The notes beneath the pieces are model-generated. The model had not been told where the DNA came from. It did no database searches and saw only the letters and a list, made by a program, of their open reading frames with translations. Shown in pieces: positions 6,699 through 15,342 of a stretch of 35,432 nt of DNA. The position numbers and the translations under genes are program-made. Position 1 is the stretch's first letter; the number at the start of each line of letters is the position of its first letter. The stretch lies in assembly GCA_002391465.1 (NCBI GenBank), contig DGFC01000030.1, positions 1-35,432 on the forward strand, given 5' to 3'. This stretch comes from Firmicutes bacterium UBA3910 (GTDB taxonomy: Bacteria > Bacillota > Limnochordia > Darwinibacteriales > Darwinibacteriaceae).

Positions 6699-7745
6699 GT
6701 GTAGAATCTCCCCCAGTACCCGGTTCCGCTCTTGGGCGACCAGACTGAAATCCATCTGCTCTGCGTAGTACTTCTCTACCGCACCGTGGCTCGTTTCGGC
6801 CCGCTTCAGGCTCGCAATTCCCCGCTCAACCAGTTCTCGAAAGAGAGTCTGATCTCCTGCGACCCCGTCTTCAGCTGAATCCGCCGGGGCGCAGGCTATT
6901 GCGGTTCCACCAATTTTTTCCAATTTCTCCAATATCGTTTCGCTGAAAATGCCTACTTTGAGCTGGGGAAAGATAATATGTTGAATTCTATCCGGATTGA
7001 GGGGATAGTGGAAAATCTCCGCATCCAATCCTGTCAGCTCCGCCAGACTCGCGAGTTCTCCCAAACACGCTGCTGCCGTATGCCCTATACCACCAGTGAG
7101 GATATACCTCTCGTCACATTCAGCAGCCAGCCCCTCAACAAAACTCACATAACCCTCCGGCGTCAAGGCAGAGGCAAAAAGGCGGCGCACCCTTCCTTTT
7201 TCCCCGTTCCAGTCTGAACGGTTGAGAAGGGGAGCAAGTTTTTTGACTGCAGCACTAACCGCGCCTGGATCAACGGGGTTGCGGGCGATGATGTTTTCCT
7301 CAATTAATTTCGCCGCTGCGAAATAGCGGAAGGCTGCGGCGAAATGGGATTTCTTATCCCGGCCCGCTGCCACAATTTCATCCCTGCGCTCGATCAAACC
7401 TGCCTTAGACCAGAAATTGCCCAAGGGGATTAAGTGATCCCGACAACCCGGCCACTCCGCATCTATGGCGTGGGGAGCGGTGGCGTCAATGAGGGCTGTG
7501 CCCAATTGGGGCAGGTGGACCGCATCTAAGGAGAAGGGATCGGAACTGCAGTAAAACCGCTCTTGAGCCGTGTCCTTCAACTCAGGGGTTTCTGCCAAAT
7601 CCTGCATAAAGCGGGATTTGCCCGTCCCAGGACCACCCTTAAGCAGATAGACATTTTTGGTCCCTTGGTTTGTAATATGAGCGAAAAAGGAAACGAACCC
7701 GCCAGCTGAGTTCGTTCCCGCAAATAAACGACGAATGTTAGCCAT
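6693..7745 (-). CDS. PRK06851-like P-loop ATPase of unknown function
   Basis: A 350-aa soluble protein that appears to be two repeated halves. The first opens with IRRLFAGTNSAGGFVSFF and carries a good Walker A, GGPGTGKS, near residues 38-45. The second repeats the layout (VRRLFASALTPEGYVSFVEGL near 187), but the matching P-loop reads GGIGHTAA and lacks the lysine and serine needed to bind ATP. This layout matches the uncharacterised PRK06851 family of Firmicutes, in which both halves usually keep a P-loop. AGGAGG precedes the ATG by seven bases. Downstream of DUF951 by 58 bases, so probably co-transcribed with it. Function unknown; the family name is from memory of sequence pattern. Confidence 0.72.
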   Translation of the reverse strand: MANIRRLFAGTNSAGGFVSFFAHITNQGTKNVYLLKGGPGTGKSRFMQDLAETPELKDTAQERFYCSSDPFSLDAVHLPQLGTALIDATAPHAIDAEWPGCRDHLIPLGNFWSKAGLIERRDEIVAAGRDKKSHFAAAFRYFAAAKLIEENIIARNPVDPGAVSAAVKKLAPLLNRSDWNGEKGRVRRLFASALTPEGYVSFVEGLAAECDERYILTGGIGHTAAACLGELASLAELTGLDAEIFHYPLNPDRIQHIIFPQLKVGIFSETILEKLEKIGGTAIACAPADSAEDGVAGDQTLFRELVERGIASLKRAETSHGAVEKYYAEQMDFSLVAQERNRVLGEILHL

Positions 7746-7803
7746 AAAGAAACCTCCTCGGAAATTCCTATTCTTTAGTATATTCCCCCCAGGAGGTCAG
7801 TGT

Positions 7804-7971
7804 CTATTTTCCCCTCACCATGCGTACCAGCCGATCCCGGGGCACCAAAATCACCCTGCCGCAGGTGGTGCATTTGAGGCGGGTATCCACACCGGGCCTG
7901 ATTACTTCCCAGGTCTGGCCTCCGCAGGCGTGCTTCTTCTTCAATCGCAGTACTTGACCTACTTCGTGCAT
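7804..7971 (-). CDS. DUF951 family small protein, zinc-ribbon-like
   Basis: A 55-aa protein with the DUF951 pattern: VGQVLRLKKKHACGG, WEVIRPGVDTRLKC, then CGR and a basic tail. Cysteines at 16, 34 and 37 (one CGG and one CxxC) could help bind a metal, but a full four-ligand site is not visible. The molecular role is unknown. In many Firmicutes DUF951 lies between the parB region and ychF, and that order holds here. The ATG at 7971 is chosen because the family starts a few residues before VGxxxRLKK; the longer upstream frame crosses a good promoter and has no conserved content. Confidence 0.85.
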   Translation of the reverse strand: MHEVGQVLRLKKKHACGGQTWEVIRPGVDTRLKCTTCGRVILVPRDRLVRMVRGK

Positions 7972-8005
7972 AGCCCATCCCCCAAAATTTTCCTGTCCTG
8001 CCTGT

Positions 8006-8034
8006 ATTATAGCATAATACCATCGATTTAATAA
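8006..8034 (-). promoter_or_regulatory. Probable extended -10 promoter for DUF951/ATPase genes
   Basis: On the minus strand TGC-TATAAT (8014-8006) forms an extended -10. The -35 at a 17-base spacing (8034-8029, TTATTA) is poor. The DUF951 start lies about 30 bases downstream of the expected start point. Confidence 0.55.
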
Positions 8035-8092
8035 AGGAGTTCCGCTCAGCGGGGAGAATAATGGGGACAGACCTTTAGAGAGGATGACAAGT

Positions 8093-8968
8093 TTGAAAAA
8101 GAGAATTAACGCTGCAATACTAACCCTGATTTTGGCCCTTTCGCTGGCCGCCGTAATGCCCACGCTTCAGGCTCTGGCCGACGAACCCATCGTTACAGTA
8201 AACGGAGTGGCGATCAGTAAGGAACAGTATTATGAACTTTTGAGCCGTAAGTATGGTGCCTATGCCATTGACGAACTGATAGATCGGGAACTGGTCAGGC
8301 AGAAAGCAGAAGAGTACGGTGCTGCAGTAGACGAAGAAGCTTTTGCAGAAATTATGGACATTATTCAACAGCAGCTGGGCGGAGCAATCGGCTTGCAGCA
8401 GTTCCTCCAGCAGAACCGGGTCACCTATGAGGAGTTCGAAGATCAGATGCGCTGGAACGCCCTGTTAAGTGAATTGGCTAAAGCGGAAGTCTCTGTCACT
8501 GACGAAGAACTGGAAGCCTGGTTCGAGGAAAACCGCGGCTATTTCGATCAAGAGGAAATGGTAGAAGTGAGCCACATATTGGTGGACACGGAAGAGGAAG
8601 CCCAGGAAGTTCTGGCTGCCTTAGCCGCTGGTGAAGACTTTGAAGCACTGGCCCAAGAATGGTCCCTCGATCCCCAGTCCGCAATCCAAGGCGGTTACAT
8701 TGGCTACATCACATTAGGCGTAACTGTGCCCGGCTTTGAAGAAGTGGCCTTCAGTCTACCTGTTGGTGAGTATGGCCTGGGCGAAAGCCAATTCGGCTGG
8801 CATATTATCCTGGTTCACGACAGGGTGGAGGCCGAGGAAGCAGTGTTCGCAGATAACTATGAGAACGCATTGGAAGCATACCTCAACCTGAATGCCCTCG
8901 ATCCCCAGACCTATCTGCAAAAGCTGCGCCAAGAGGCCCAGATCAGTGTGTTTCCTGTGACAAACTAA
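8093..8968 (+). CDS. prsA: Secreted parvulin-type peptidyl-prolyl isomerase (PrsA/SurA-like foldase)
   Basis: Exported folding factor that isomerises prolyl bonds in secreted proteins. With a TTG start at 8093 it is 291 aa and begins with a signal peptide (KKRINAAILTLILALSLAAV, cleavage near ALA-DE). It then has a SurA-like N-terminal helical domain (residues about 30-155) with EPIVTVNGVAISKEQYYELL, and a PpiC rotamase domain (about 155-260) with VSHILVDTEEEAQEVL, GEDFEALAQEWS, GGYIGYI and FGWHIILV. There is no lipobox cysteine, unlike B. subtilis PrsA, which is a lipoprotein. GAGAGG stands nine bases before the TTG but directly abuts an ATG at 8084, so the TTG is favoured. A strong terminator follows. 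Confidence 0.85.
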   Translation: MKKRINAAILTLILALSLAAVMPTLQALADEPIVTVNGVAISKEQYYELLSRKYGAYAIDELIDRELVRQKAEEYGAAVDEEAFAEIMDIIQQQLGGAIGLQQFLQQNRVTYEEFEDQMRWNALLSELAKAEVSVTDEELEAWFEENRGYFDQEEMVEVSHILVDTEEEAQEVLAALAAGEDFEALAQEWSLDPQSAIQGGYIGYITLGVTVPGFEEVAFSLPVGEYGLGESQFGWHIILVHDRVEAEEAVFADNYENALEAYLNLNALDPQTYLQKLRQEAQISVFPVTN

Positions 8969-8994
8969 CAAATTCAACCGAGCTGATTAAAGGA

Positions 8995-9023
8995 AAAACC
9001 GGCAGCCCAACGTTGCCGGTTTT
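8995..9023. terminator. Bidirectional terminator between prsA and gcvPB
   Basis: A 10-bp perfect inverted repeat, AAAACCGGCA / TGCCGGTTTT, with a nine-base loop. Read on the plus strand it ends in TTTTC after prsA; read on the minus strand it ends in TTTTTCC after gcvPB. It can therefore serve both convergent genes. Confidence 0.85.
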
Positions 9024-9040
9024 CTTATCTCCCTTTATAC

Positions 9041-10504
9041 TTACGCTTCCTTCTGCCAGCGCAGAACTGGCTGCCTGGCCGCCCTTGATTCATCCAGCCT
9101 GGTTACGGGAGTTTTTGAGGGAGCGTTTAAGACCAGCTCCGGATTCTCCTCCGCCTCCCGGGCGATTGTAAGCATCACCTCGATGAATTCATCGAGGGTT
9201 GCCTTGGATTCGGTCTCGGTGGGTTCGATCATTATCGCCTCATCCACATTGAGTGGGAAGTAAACGGTAGGCGCATGGTAGCCGTAATCCAAAAGCCTCT
9301 TGGCAATGTCCAGCGTCTTCACGCCCATCTCTTTCTGCCGCACGCCGGAAAGGACAAACTCGTGCATGCAGATGCGATCGTACGGGAGTTCGTACGCCTC
9401 CTGCAGGCGCCGCATCATGTAGTTGGCATGCAGCACCGCCGTTTCGCTCACTTCCCGCAGACCACTGGGACCGTGGGAGCGGATGTAAGCGTATGCCCTG
9501 AGGCAGACCAGGAAGTGCCCATAGAAGGACTTCATCCTGCCGATTGTGTGCTCGGGCTTGTGGAAGTAGTAGCGGTCTCCGTCCTTGCGCACAACGGGCT
9601 CGGGCAAGAAGGGCGCCAATTCCTTGGAGACCACAATGGGCCCAGCACCCGGACCGCCCCCGCCATGGGGAGTGGAAAAGGTCTTGTGCAGGTTGTAATG
9701 GACCACATCAAAGCCCATATCGCCCGGACGGACAATGCCTAAGATAGCATTGGCGTTGGCACCGTCGTAGTAAAGCAGCCCGCCCACGTCATGGACGATT
9801 TTCGCGATTTCGGTAATGTTTTCGTCAAAGAGCCCAAGTGTGTTGGGATTGGTCAGCATCAAGCCAGCCGTGTTTGGCCCAACCAGCTTTCTCAGCTCTT
9901 CCACGTTTACACCGCCCCGCTCATCGGAGGGAACCTCAACCACCTTGTAGCCAACCATGGCAGTGGTGGCAGGGTTAGTTCCGTGGGCAGAGTCTGGGAC
10001 TATAATCTCATTGCGGTGGCCCTCACCCTGGTATTCATGGTAGGCCTTAATCACCATTAACCCGGTCAATTCACCATGGGCTCCCGCCGCAGGCTGCAGC
10101 GTTGTTTCCGACAGGCCAGAAATGGCTGCTAGGTACTCACCCAATTCGTACATGAGCTGCAGTGCACCCTGCACCGATTCCTCAGGTTGATAGGGGTGCA
10201 GGTTGGCAAAGCCAGGCATTGAAGCCAAATCTTCGTGAACCCGGGGGTTGTACTTCATTGTACAGGACCCCAAGGGGTAAAAGCCCACGTCGATGGCGTA
10301 GTTCAGCCTAGACAGCTGCGTATAGTGCCGTACAACGTCAAGTTCACTCACTTCTGGCAGTTCGGGCGGTTCTTCCCGGAGAAATTCCGCTGGGATTAAC
10401 TCCTCAACCGCCACTTCCGGTACATCCAAGTCCGGTAGGCGGTAACCCCTCCTGCCCGGCGAGGAACGTTCAAAGATCAAAGGAACAACTTGTTTGGCGG
10501 TCAT
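9041..10504 (-). CDS. gcvPB: Glycine dehydrogenase (decarboxylating) subunit 2
   Basis: PLP-carrying half of the split P protein of the glycine cleavage system, which decarboxylates glycine and passes aminomethyl to the lipoyl arm of GcvH. It is 487 aa, normal for the beta subunit. The PLP lysine is K274 in [21 protein letters not shown] (residues 269-289). Other family stretches are [23 protein letters not shown] and [12 protein letters not shown]. The ATG overlaps the gcvPA stop as ATGA. Last gene of the gcvT-H-PA-PB operon, followed by a bidirectional terminator. The lipoamide dehydrogenase (L protein) is not in this window. Confidence 0.97.
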   Translation of the reverse strand: MTAKQVVPLIFERSSPGRRGYRLPDLDVPEVAVEELIPAEFLREEPPELPEVSELDVVRHYTQLSRLNYAIDVGFYPLGSCTMKYNPRVHEDLASMPGFANLHPYQPEESVQGALQLMYELGEYLAAISGLSETTLQPAAGAHGELTGLMVIKAYHEYQGEGHRNEIIVPDSAHGTNPATTAMVGYKVVEVPSDERGGVNVEELRKLVGPNTAGLMLTNPNTLGLFDENITEIAKIVHDVGGLLYYDGANANAILGIVRPGDMGFDVVHYNLHKTFSTPHGGGGPGAGPIVVSKELAPFLPEPVVRKDGDRYYFHKPEHTIGRMKSFYGHFLVCLRAYAYIRSHGPSGLREVSETAVLHANYMMRRLQEAYELPYDRICMHEFVLSGVRQKEMGVKTLDIAKRLLDYGYHAPTVYFPLNVDEAIMIEPTETESKATLDEFIEVMLTIAREAEENPELVLNAPSKTPVTRLDESRAARQPVLRWQKEA

Positions 10505-11844
10505 GTGATTAACCCCCTCAACAGGTTTGTAAAGCGGTCCATCTCTTCCTTGGTGCGTGCCTCCGTCACGGAGAAAAGCACCCAGTTGGGATAACCAAAT
10601 CTATCTAGGGGCAGGCCTCCGAGGAAACCTTGCTCCAAAAGCTTCTCGTTGATTCCATTCCAGTCCACATCGCCCTCAATCACAAACTCCCGGAAAGAGG
10701 GAGCACTGAAGGGCGCTGAGAGCCCGTCAATCTCCAGTAATCGGTTCTTGAAATAGTGGGCCTTCTGCAGACACTGACGACCAACATCCAGAAATCCCTG
10801 TTTGCCCAGAAGGCTGAGGTAGATGGATGCGGTCAGGGCATTTAGAGCCTGATTCGTGCAGATATTAGATGTGGCCTTCTCCCGGCGGATGTGCTGTTCC
10901 CTCGCCTGCAGTGTGAGGACAAAACCCCTCCGTCCTTCCGTATCAACCGTTTGGCCCGCAATGCGGCCGGGCATACGCCTAATTAGGTTGCGGCCAGAAG
11001 TGGCAAAGAAACCAAAGCTCGGTCCACCAAAAGCCATAGCATTGCCGAGGCTCTGACCGTCTCCGACCACAATGTCTGCACCCAGTTCGCCAGGGGATTT
11101 GAGCAGGCCGAGGCTGATTGGATCAACCGCCATCACGAACAGCCCCTTAGCCTCCTTGACCAAATCCCGTACCGGTTCAATTTGCTCCAAGTTGCCGAAG
11201 AAGTTTGGCTGCTGCACAACGGCGCAGGCCACTTCCTCCCAGGGGATATCCCCCACACCACTCAAATCAAGTGTTCCCGTTGCAGTGTCAATAGGTAGGT
11301 CGATTATTTCCACAGCCTGGCTTCCCAGGTAGAGGTCAACAACCTCCCGCCACTCTGGATGGAGGGTGGCCGGTAACACTACTTTGTCCCGGCGGGTAAC
11401 GGCACAGGACATTAGGGCAGCCTCGGCTAATGCCGTTGCCCCATCATACATGGAGGCGTTGGAGGCTTCCATACCTGTCAGTTCCGCAATAAGAGTTTGA
11501 TACTCGAAAATGGTCTGCAGTACTCCCTGGCTGATCTCAGCTTGGTACGGAGTATAGGCGGTCAGAAACTCCCGGCCTACCAGGTGCGAAATGGCACTGG
11601 GGATGAGATGGTCGTAGGCGCCTGCGCCCATGAAGGATACCACCGAAGTGAGATCCTTGTTCTTGGCCGCGAGCTGGCGAAAATGCTCGATGAGCTCCGC
11701 TTCGCTTAGCGCGTCCGGCAGGGGCAGGTCGTCTGTTAGGACCATCTCCCGGGGTATTTCGGCGAACAGCTCTTCCACCGATTCAAGACCCAGGACGGCG
11801 AGCATCTCCTCCCTTTCTGTCTGGGTTAGAGGTATATACCGCAT
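10501..11844 (-). CDS. gcvPA: Glycine dehydrogenase (decarboxylating) subunit 1
   Basis: Non-PLP-lysine half of the split P protein; it forms the alpha2beta2 enzyme with GcvPB. It is 447 aa, the usual length. Recognisable stretches are [18 protein letters not shown] at the start, [63 protein letters not shown] and [19 protein letters not shown] stands shortly before the ATG, which begins two bases after the gcvH stop codon; the gene overlaps gcvPB by four bases. The tight packing indicates one transcript and coupled synthesis of the two subunits. Confidence 0.97.
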   Translation of the reverse strand: MRYIPLTQTEREEMLAVLGLESVEELFAEIPREMVLTDDLPLPDALSEAELIEHFRQLAAKNKDLTSVVSFMGAGAYDHLIPSAISHLVGREFLTAYTPYQAEISQGVLQTIFEYQTLIAELTGMEASNASMYDGATALAEAALMSCAVTRRDKVVLPATLHPEWREVVDLYLGSQAVEIIDLPIDTATGTLDLSGVGDIPWEEVACAVVQQPNFFGNLEQIEPVRDLVKEAKGLFVMAVDPISLGLLKSPGELGADIVVGDGQSLGNAMAFGGPSFGFFATSGRNLIRRMPGRIAGQTVDTEGRRGFVLTLQAREQHIRREKATSNICTNQALNALTASIYLSLLGKQGFLDVGRQCLQKAHYFKNRLLEIDGLSAPFSAPSFREFVIEGDVDWNGINEKLLEQGFLGGLPLDRFGYPNWVLFSVTEARTKEEMDRFTNLLRGLIT

Positions 11845-11846
11845 GT

Positions 11847-12224
11847 TTAAACCCCCTTCAGGAACTCCTCATACTCCTGTTTGCTCATGAGATCACCCGT
11901 CTGGGCAACACCTTCCACCTTGATTTCTGCAATCCAGCCGCGGTCAAAAGGAGACTCATTGACCAGTTCTGGGCTTTCGTCCAGTTCTTCGTTTACGCTG
12001 ATTACTTCACCGCTAACCGGGGCGTACACATCAGCAACCGCCTTGACGGACTCCACAACTACGAAGCCCTCTCCCTCTTCCACGCGGTCGCCTACTTCCG
12101 GTAGGTCCACATAGACAACGTCACCCAGTTCCTCTTGGGCGTAATCGGTAATGCCAACACGCACTACATCGCCCTTAACAAGTACCCACTCATGTTCTTT
12201 GGTGAAAAGTAATTTTTCGCTCAT
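11847..12224 (-). CDS. gcvH: Glycine cleavage system H protein
   Basis: Small lipoylated shuttle that carries the aminomethyl group between the P, T and L proteins. It is 125 aa. The lipoylation lysine is K61 in the motif VVVESVKAVADVYAP (residues 56-70). The start HEWVLVKGDVVRVGIT and the LGDVVYVDLPEVG strand are typical. AAGGAGG lies eight or so bases ahead of the ATG. It is second in the operon, 40 bases after gcvT; that gap also holds a near match to a Noc-binding palindrome. Confidence 0.97.
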   Translation of the reverse strand: MSEKLLFTKEHEWVLVKGDVVRVGITDYAQEELGDVVYVDLPEVGDRVEEGEGFVVVESVKAVADVYAPVSGEVISVNEELDESPELVNESPFDRGWIAEIKVEGVAQTGDLMSKQEYEEFLKGV

Positions 12225-12242
12225 CTTTGAACCTCCTTTTTA

Positions 12243-12256
12243 ATTTCCCAGGAAAT
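12243..12256. promoter_or_regulatory. Noc-binding-site-like palindrome, one mismatch
   Basis: ATTTCCCAGGAAAT lies in the gcvT-gcvH gap. It differs from the published B. subtilis Noc-binding consensus ATTTCCCGGGAAAT at one central base. The window encodes a Noc protein about 6 kb away, and noc carries an exact copy of the consensus, so a real site is plausible but unproven. Confidence 0.45.
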
Positions 12257-12264
12257 AATTACTT

Positions 12265-13341
12265 CTAACTTAGAAAGCGTCCTTTAATAATCTCGGCTTT
12301 TGCCTGCCGTTTTCTAATCTGAACCGTGATAACAGTACCCGCTTTGGCATACTCGGCCTTTACATACCCCATACCGATGGGCTGGTCCAAGGATGGGGAA
12401 TGGGTACCGCTGGTTACAACGCCAATTTCCTCGTCTTCTGCGTTGAGCAGGGGGTATCCTTGGCGGGGAATACCCTTCTCCAGCATCTTAAAGGCGATTA
12501 ATCTACGGCCCACGCCTTCCTCTTTCTGCTTCTGCAGCACTTCCCTGCCCACAAACTGGCCCTTATCCAGTTTCACGAAACGGCCCAAGCCAGCCTCGTA
12601 GGGTGTTGTCTCTTCCCACACGTCGTTGCCGTAGAGGGGCATTCTCATCTCCAGACGCAGAGTATCCCGGGCTCCAAGACCAATGGGCGCTACACCGTGC
12701 TTTTGCCCCTTAGCCATGAGATCATCCCAGAGCTGTTCTGCCACTGCGTTGGGGAAATACAGCTCAAAGCCATCCTCACCCGTGTAGCCGGTCCGGGAAA
12801 GGAGGAGTGGGCTGCCTTGATATTCCGTTTCGATAAAGGTGTAGTTCTTAATATCCTCAACCGAAATACCCAACGTTTCCTCCACCAAAGGCGCTGACAG
12901 GGGACCCTGCACAGCAATTAAGGCCAGGTCAGACGTGAGATCCTTCAGCTCCGTTGCGGGCTGGAGGCGTCCTTTGATCCAATCCCAATCCTTTGCGGTG
13001 TTGGCCGCGTTCACAACCAATAAAAACCCGTTCTCCGTGCGGTAGACCAAAATGTCGTCAATAATCCCGCCCTGTTCGTTAGTAAGGCAGGTATACTGAA
13101 TTTCCCCCACCGCCAAGCTGCTGGGATCGTTCGTGGTCACTGAGTTCAAGGTGGCCAAGGCACCGGGGCCGGTTAGTTCAAACTCGCCCATGTGGGTTAA
13201 GTCGAACAGGCCCACTTTCGATCTGACAGTAAGGTGTTCCTCGATCAGCCCGGCATACTGCACAGGCATCTCCCACCCGGCGTAATCGACCATTCTAGCC
13301 CCTAAGGCTTTGTGTTTGTTGGTCAATGGTGTTTGCTTCAC
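12265..13341 (-). CDS. gcvT: Glycine cleavage system T protein (aminomethyltransferase)
   Basis: Transfers the methylene group from aminomethyl-GcvH to tetrahydrofolate, releasing ammonia. It is 358 aa from the GTG at 13341, beginning VKQTPLTNKHKALGARMVDYAGWEMP, which aligns with the normal family start. The frame stays open upstream to 13536 but that stretch has no conserved content. An ATG at 13374 in the same frame is an alternative start. GGGAGG stands close to the GTG. Typical motifs include FDLTHMGEFELTGPGA, LLSRTGYTGEDGFELYFPN, GARDTLRLEMRMPLYGNDV and GVVTSGTHSPSL. First gene of the operon. I see no glycine riboswitch in its leader. Confidence 0.95.
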   Translation of the reverse strand: MKQTPLTNKHKALGARMVDYAGWEMPVQYAGLIEEHLTVRSKVGLFDLTHMGEFELTGPGALATLNSVTTNDPSSLAVGEIQYTCLTNEQGGIIDDILVYRTENGFLLVVNAANTAKDWDWIKGRLQPATELKDLTSDLALIAVQGPLSAPLVEETLGISVEDIKNYTFIETEYQGSPLLLSRTGYTGEDGFELYFPNAVAEQLWDDLMAKGQKHGVAPIGLGARDTLRLEMRMPLYGNDVWEETTPYEAGLGRFVKLDKGQFVGREVLQKQKEEGVGRRLIAFKMLEKGIPRQGYPLLNAEDEEIGVVTSGTHSPSLDQPIGMGYVKAEYAKAGTVITVQIRKRQAKAEIIKGRFLS

Positions 13342-13527
13342 GTTCCCTCCCCTTTCCTCCGTATCCATAATCATCCTCTGCAGGCGTACTTCTCCCCGAA
13401 AAGCGTTTCTCCTTCTGTCACACATCCCACCCCAACGGTATAGGATAATAGACGAGAGTGGGCCTTTAGGGGGGAAAGACAATGGGTTTACTGAAACGGA
13501 TTCTCGACCCTTTCTTAAAAGCACGCC

Positions 13528-13547
13528 AAAAAACAATGATCCTCATT
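13528..13547 (-). terminator. Weak candidate terminator after the TPR gene
   Basis: On the minus strand a short AATGA/TCATT stem with a three-base loop is followed by G and six T. The stem is AT-rich and only 5 bp, inside a larger GCCAAA/TTTGGC pair. It would end the ykvI-TPR transcript about 70 bases after the TPR stop codon. Confidence 0.3.
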
Positions 13548-13585
13548 TGGCGCAGGCGCCGCCCGCGTTAGCCAAGCTATACACA

Positions 13586-13609
13586 TTATCCACAATCCAT
13601 TGTGGATAA
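13586..13609. promoter_or_regulatory. Palindrome of two perfect DnaA boxes outside oriC
   Basis: TTATCCACA at 13586-13594 and its inverse TGTGGATAA at 13601-13609 form a perfect inverted repeat with 11-bp arms and two central bases. A third, partial match (TTGTGGACT) follows at 13612-13620. The site lies between the stop codon of the TPR gene and the gcvT leader, about 12 kb from dnaA. It could be a DnaA-titration or DnaA-controlled regulatory site; its function is inferred only from sequence. Confidence 0.7.
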
Positions 13610-13618
13610 CCTTGTGGA

Positions 13619-14155
13619 CTATCTGTTAAAAATCCAGAAGAGAATTATCGCAATCAATCCGATTATCGCCCAGCCAACCCTGAGTATGCGTTTGGCTTCG
13701 GGCGATGTTCGCGCTTCCCGGCGGAATTTAGCCCGATCTGCTCTGTTAGCCTGTTTCAGCAGACTCACACCTTTACCAATATCGCCCGTCTTACGGTAGA
13801 GCACACCCAGATTGTGGGTTGCGGTCGGGTTGCCCGGATCGAGCACCAAAGCCTGTTCGTAGGAGCTTTTCGCCCGGTCGAACCAGCCCCGTTCCAAGTA
13901 AATGTTGCCCAAGTTGGAATGGGGTTCGGCCATGCGCGGATCAAGCCGGAGGGCCTCTTCAAAGCATTCTTCTGCCTGGCGCAGGTCTTTGCGTCTAGCG
14001 AAGAGTACCCCGAGCTTGTTCCAGGCCGGGGCGAATTCTGGCTCAAGTTCGATCAACTTGCGCAGTGTTTCCTCCGCCTTATCCAAGTCCCATTTTTCCA
14101 GGAAAAACAGGGCCTGGTCGTATAGTTCTTGTCTATCGGATGGCAAATAAATCAC
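13619..14155 (-). CDS. TPR-repeat protein with C-terminal membrane anchor
   Basis: A 178-aa protein with about four tetratricopeptide repeats between residues 5 and 135: units such as ALFFLEKWDLDKAEETLRKLIELEPEFAPAWNKLGVLF, then AEPHSNLGNIYLERG and ATHNLGVLYRKTGD show the W/L-G-Y and A/P spacing of TPRs. A basic linker (residues 136-157) leads to one hydrophobic segment, VGWAIIGLIAIILFWIF, at the very C-terminus. It is probably a tail-anchored scaffold facing the cytoplasm; the partner is unknown. The GTG at 14155 has only a weak AAGG two bases ahead; a TTG three codons later, after GGTGATT, is equally plausible. It follows the YkvI-like gene by 48 bases on the same strand. Confidence 0.8.
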   Translation of the reverse strand: MIYLPSDRQELYDQALFFLEKWDLDKAEETLRKLIELEPEFAPAWNKLGVLFARRKDLRQAEECFEEALRLDPRMAEPHSNLGNIYLERGWFDRAKSSYEQALVLDPGNPTATHNLGVLYRKTGDIGKGVSLLKQANRADRAKFRREARTSPEAKRILRVGWAIIGLIAIILFWIFNR

Positions 14156-14203
14156 CGCCTTCTTTTCTTGTTCCTTTATTATACCTAAAGAGTTGACGAA
14201 TAG

Positions 14204-15265
14204 CTAGAAATTGCCATCCCATAACTTGACAGTGCGCCACCGCCACCAAATGAGATTCAGGAAAAACCAAAGCACCGCCAAACCCAAGAGGGGATAGACG
14301 ATTCGAATCAAGGCTGAAAAGCCTATGTAAGACAATGTGATAGAAAACACAATCACCCACCAAGCTGACCATCGCCAGCTCAGCCTGCCCTTTTCTGTTA
14401 GACGCCCGGTGAGGGCGAAGCTGTTGGCAAGGGCGGTTGTGTACATGGAGGCCCAGAGCACAAAACGATAGCAGCTGAGAATTACAGGCCCGCCTGCAGC
14501 AGCTATCCCTAAAACAGGTAGTTGTACGTCCAACTGATGTGGAGGCAGAGTGCTGAGGGCCAGGGTGAGAAGGAGCAGTGCCGAACCCAAAAGCAGGTTG
14601 CTTATTACGGCGAAGGCCCGACGCTGTTGAGCACGGGTGAACAGGCCCGAAACGGCTGCCAGTACGGCAACCGAGAAACCGAGGTTATACGAAGCATAAA
14701 GGAGACCCGCCTCCATTCCGCGCAAAACGCTCTCTTCCGAGAAGTGGGCCACCTTTATTTCAGAACTCTGGAGTTGCTTGGCTGCAAGGACAATCATAAA
14801 GAGGCCGATAAAGGGTCCAAGCCAGCGACTCACACCTAGAATACCCCGGCGTCCGCTGCTTAAAACAACAAGTAGAAGCACGCCCGTAAGCAGCCTGTAA
14901 GGTTCGCTCCATCCCGCTTCTGCTCCCAGCGCTGCACAGCCAGCCAACATTACTGCGTTACCCATAATTAATATGAAAGAATAGGCCCATTCAAAGGGGC
15001 CAGTGCGGTGAAAGCCAAACGCCTGGAATAGGCCGCGATAAGATGTAATCCCCCGTTCAGCGCAAAACTCCAATACCAGCCCAGATCCCACGGTCAATAG
15101 GGCCACCGTGACCAGCACACCGGCCAAACCGCCCCGGCCAAAACGGAGGAAAAAGACTGTCAGCTCTTGGCCTGAGGCAAAGCCTGCCCCAATTACTCCA
15201 CCAATATATAAACCCACAACCCCCAGCAAATCCACCGTACCACCCCCGCTTGATCCTATTCCCAT
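14204..15265 (-). CDS. YkvI-type membrane protein (COG3949), possible transporter
   Basis: A polytopic membrane protein of 353 aa with about ten to eleven hydrophobic segments. The first segment contains IGGVIGAGFASGQE, the hallmark of the YkvI/COG3949 family, which resembles the LeuT-like amino-acid transporter fold with its broken first helix. Another conserved region is EAGLLYASYNLGFSVAVL near residue 200. No substrate is established for this family. The ATG at 15265 follows GGAAGGGA closely and leaves a short N-terminus (MGIGSSGGGTVDLL); a longer frame to 15307 has no ribosome site. It is divergent from yyaC and precedes the TPR gene. Confidence 0.8.
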   Translation of the reverse strand: MGIGSSGGGTVDLLGVVGLYIGGVIGAGFASGQELTVFFLRFGRGGLAGVLVTVALLTVGSGLVLEFCAERGITSYRGLFQAFGFHRTGPFEWAYSFILIMGNAVMLAGCAALGAEAGWSEPYRLLTGVLLLVVLSSGRRGILGVSRWLGPFIGLFMIVLAAKQLQSSEIKVAHFSEESVLRGMEAGLLYASYNLGFSVAVLAAVSGLFTRAQQRRAFAVISNLLLGSALLLLTLALSTLPPHQLDVQLPVLGIAAAGGPVILSCYRFVLWASMYTTALANSFALTGRLTEKGRLSWRWSAWWVIVFSITLSYIGFSALIRIVYPLLGLAVLWFFLNLIWWRWRTVKLWDGNF

Positions 15266-15342
15266 TTTGTCCCTTCCATTCGTGCATATAATTCTGTCAA
15301 ACGGCATAAATTAAGACAAGTATCCTACAGCGGAGGTGTACT

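Noticed and set aside
7972..8163. Upstream extension of the DUF951 frame
   Set aside because: It runs through a promoter with a TATAAT and overlaps the prsA start on the other strand; the conserved protein starts at 7971.
13342..13560. Glycine riboswitch expected upstream of gcvT
   Set aside because: Neither the conserved CTCTCAGG-type core nor the paired GGAGAG elements are present on the transcribed strand.
15283..15300. Sporulation sigma-F or sigma-G promoter for yyaC
   Set aside because: A TATAAT is present but neither the GG-containing -10 nor the GYATA -35 of those factors is seen at the right distance.
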